Source: Asterella californica (Eukaryota; Streptophyta; Marchantiopsida; Marchantiales; Aytoniaceae). Taken from it: a DNA stretch of 64,000 nucleotides. Location of the stretch: assembly GCA_036924285.1 (NCBI GenBank), contig JAYKYS010000005.1:20992001-21056000 (forward strand), in the 5' to 3' direction. Shown here one piece after another: positions 62,612 to 64,000 of this stretch. The notes under the pieces are model-generated. The model saw nothing but the letters and a program-made list of their open reading frames with translations, did no database searches and was not told where the DNA came from. Within the stretch, counting starts at the first letter, position 1, and each line of letters begins with the position of its first letter. The translations under genes and the position numbers were made by a program.

Positions 62612-64000
62612 ATATCGCATGTGCCTTGGAATCTACGTCCTATCCTTGTACCTAGAGCTCATCTACCAAAGCTGATAGACTTGCTCAATGAGAGGATTAG
62701 GATGGGTATCTTGGAACCATCTATAGCTCCCTACTCTAGCAGATGGTTTATTGTTCCGAAGAAGAGTGGAGCTTTGAGATTTATCCAAGATATGCAGTCA
62801 GTTAACAAGGTGACTATCAGGAATATGGGTGGACCTATTGTAGACGAGTTTGTAGAGGCTTTTGCTGGTCTTGCTATCTATTCAATGGGAGACTTATATT
62901 CAGGGTATGATCAGTTTCAGTTATCCTCTGAGAGTAGAGACTTGACTACAATGAGGACACCTTTGGGATTACTGAGGATGTGCACCTTGCCACAAGGTGC
63001 TACCAATTCTGTAGCACATATGATGAATGGCATGAACAAAGTTTTGAGGGATTTCATTCCTGAAAAAACTATGCCATTCCTTGATGATGTACCGATCAAA
63101 GGGTGTGCTGAGGAGGAGAAGAATGAGGTAATGGATCAGAGGGGGTGCCGTAAGTTTGTTGCAGATCACATAGCTGATTGTGATAAGATACTGAGTCGAC
63201 TGGAGGAGATTCATTTGACTTTATCAGGAGCAAAGTCTGTGTTTGGAGAACAGGAGGTGTTAATAGTGGGACACATATGTGGGTCTTATGGTCGGAAACC
63301 TTGTCCAAACAAGGTTGATGCCATTCGAAGGATGAAGGAGACATGTGGATCGGTTACTAAGGTGAGAAGGTTTCTAGGTGCATGTGTGTTTTATCATATA
63401 TGGATTCCACACTTTGCACATGTAGCAGATCCATTGTACAAGTTGCTGAGGAAGGGGCATAGATTTCAGGGGCAAGAGGAACAAAGCGAGTCTATGAAGA
63501 AGTTGAAGGATCTGTTGTCTTCACCACCAACTCTACGGAAGGTAACATATGAGTTGGGCAGATCTGTTATCCTTACTGTTGATACTAGTCCTATTGACAT
63601 TGGATGGGCTATAGGACAAGATGATAAGGATGGAAACAGATATGTGGTGCGTTTTGGTGCTAAAGTCTTAAGTTCACGATAGAGAGACTACCCTCAGGTC
63701 AAGAGAGAGCTATGAGGAGTAGTTACTGCGATGAAGAGTGATAAGGAATACTTGATAGGAGCACATGTGGTTGTGGAGACAGATTGTTTACCTCTCTTGG
63801 GAATGATCACTAGCTGTACAACTCCAGATATTGCTATGTTGAGGTGGATAGCATATATCAAGTCCTTGAACCCAGAATTTAGACATATTGCAGGGAAGGA
63901 CAATCCTGTGGCAGATATGTTATCAAGGGCTAGGTATTACGATGAGAAAGAAATGATAGATGATCAGGAGGATGTGAGAACAGAGTTCTATTCTAGTGCT
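62612..64000 (+). pseudogene. Ty3-type RT and RNase H (DHGSE family), right part
   Basis: This continues the element broken at 54,923. The RT begins ISHVPWNLRPILVPRAHLPK, then GILEPSIAPYSSRWFIVPKK, and LRFIQDMQSVNKVTI. DLYSGYDQF follows, and the catalytic FLDDVPIKGC lies near 63,080 (FLDD where most Ty3 RTs have YxDD). RNase H starts at about 63,570 (ILTVDTSPIDIGWAIGQDD). It is interrupted by TAG at 63,680 and TGA at 63,713, then continues as YLIGAHVVVETDCLPLLGMI and EFRHIAGKDNPVADMLSRAR. The frame is still open at the window end, where the integrase would follow. The lineage resembles retroelements familiar from basidiomycete fungi and some seedless plants; this comparison is from memory. 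Confidence 0.88.

Overview
The window looks like nuclear DNA of a land plant. Both intact host genes have GT-AG introns and plant-type products: a RING-H2 ubiquitin ligase of a family shared across land plants, and a very large nuclear-type protein. There are relics of a plant PDR-type ABC transporter and of a CYP85-clan cytochrome P450, and all four mobile-element groups present are known from plant genomes. The Ty3 lineage with a DHGSE protease motif and the animal-like Mutator transposase make a seedless plant (bryophyte or lycophyte) more likely than a flowering plant. That is an inference, and I cannot name the species.

Layout. 0-3.6 kb: minus-strand relic of a Mutator-like transposase of the kind best known from animals, with a hairpin cluster upstream. 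3.6-7 kb: AT-rich DNA with one repeat copy and a single decayed PDR transporter exon. 7-12.8 kb: a six-exon gene for a 612-residue RING-H2 protein, with a GA microsatellite in its first intron. 12.8-17 kb: intergenic, with a perfect 34-bp-arm hairpin at 14.86 kb. 17.9-25.9 kb: a five-exon gene for a 2067-residue protein with about 15 degenerate 41-43-residue repeats. 25.9-42 kb: AT-rich intergenic DNA with a degenerate MuDR-type transposase (31.4-34.0 kb), a smaller MULE scrap, several foldback repeats, and two unrecognised decayed reading frames. 43.9-44.9 kb: P450 pseudogene lacking the haem cysteine. 45.1-45.6 kb: another MULE scrap.

46-64 kb: a nest of LTR retrotransposons. A diverged Ty3-type LTR plus partial gag (46.0-47.9 kb) is fused in frame to a 5'-truncated Ty1/copia pol with its own 3' LTR (47.9-50.5 kb). 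Next is a second LTR of the same Ty3 family, followed by its gag-protease-RT-RNase H region (50.5 kb to the window end, open on the right). That element is split by a nearly intact chromovirus (54,924-62,606) with two near-identical LTRs, a 5-bp target duplication, a Met-tRNA primer site and one 1525-residue gag-pol ORF ending in a chromodomain.

The order of events can be read from the nesting and decay. The Ty3/DHGSE family and its chimera are old, with stops, frameshifts and about 8 % LTR divergence in the stretch compared. The chromovirus is recent, with roughly seven substitutions and two indels between 1.1-kb LTRs. No rRNA, tRNA or CRISPR feature was recognised.
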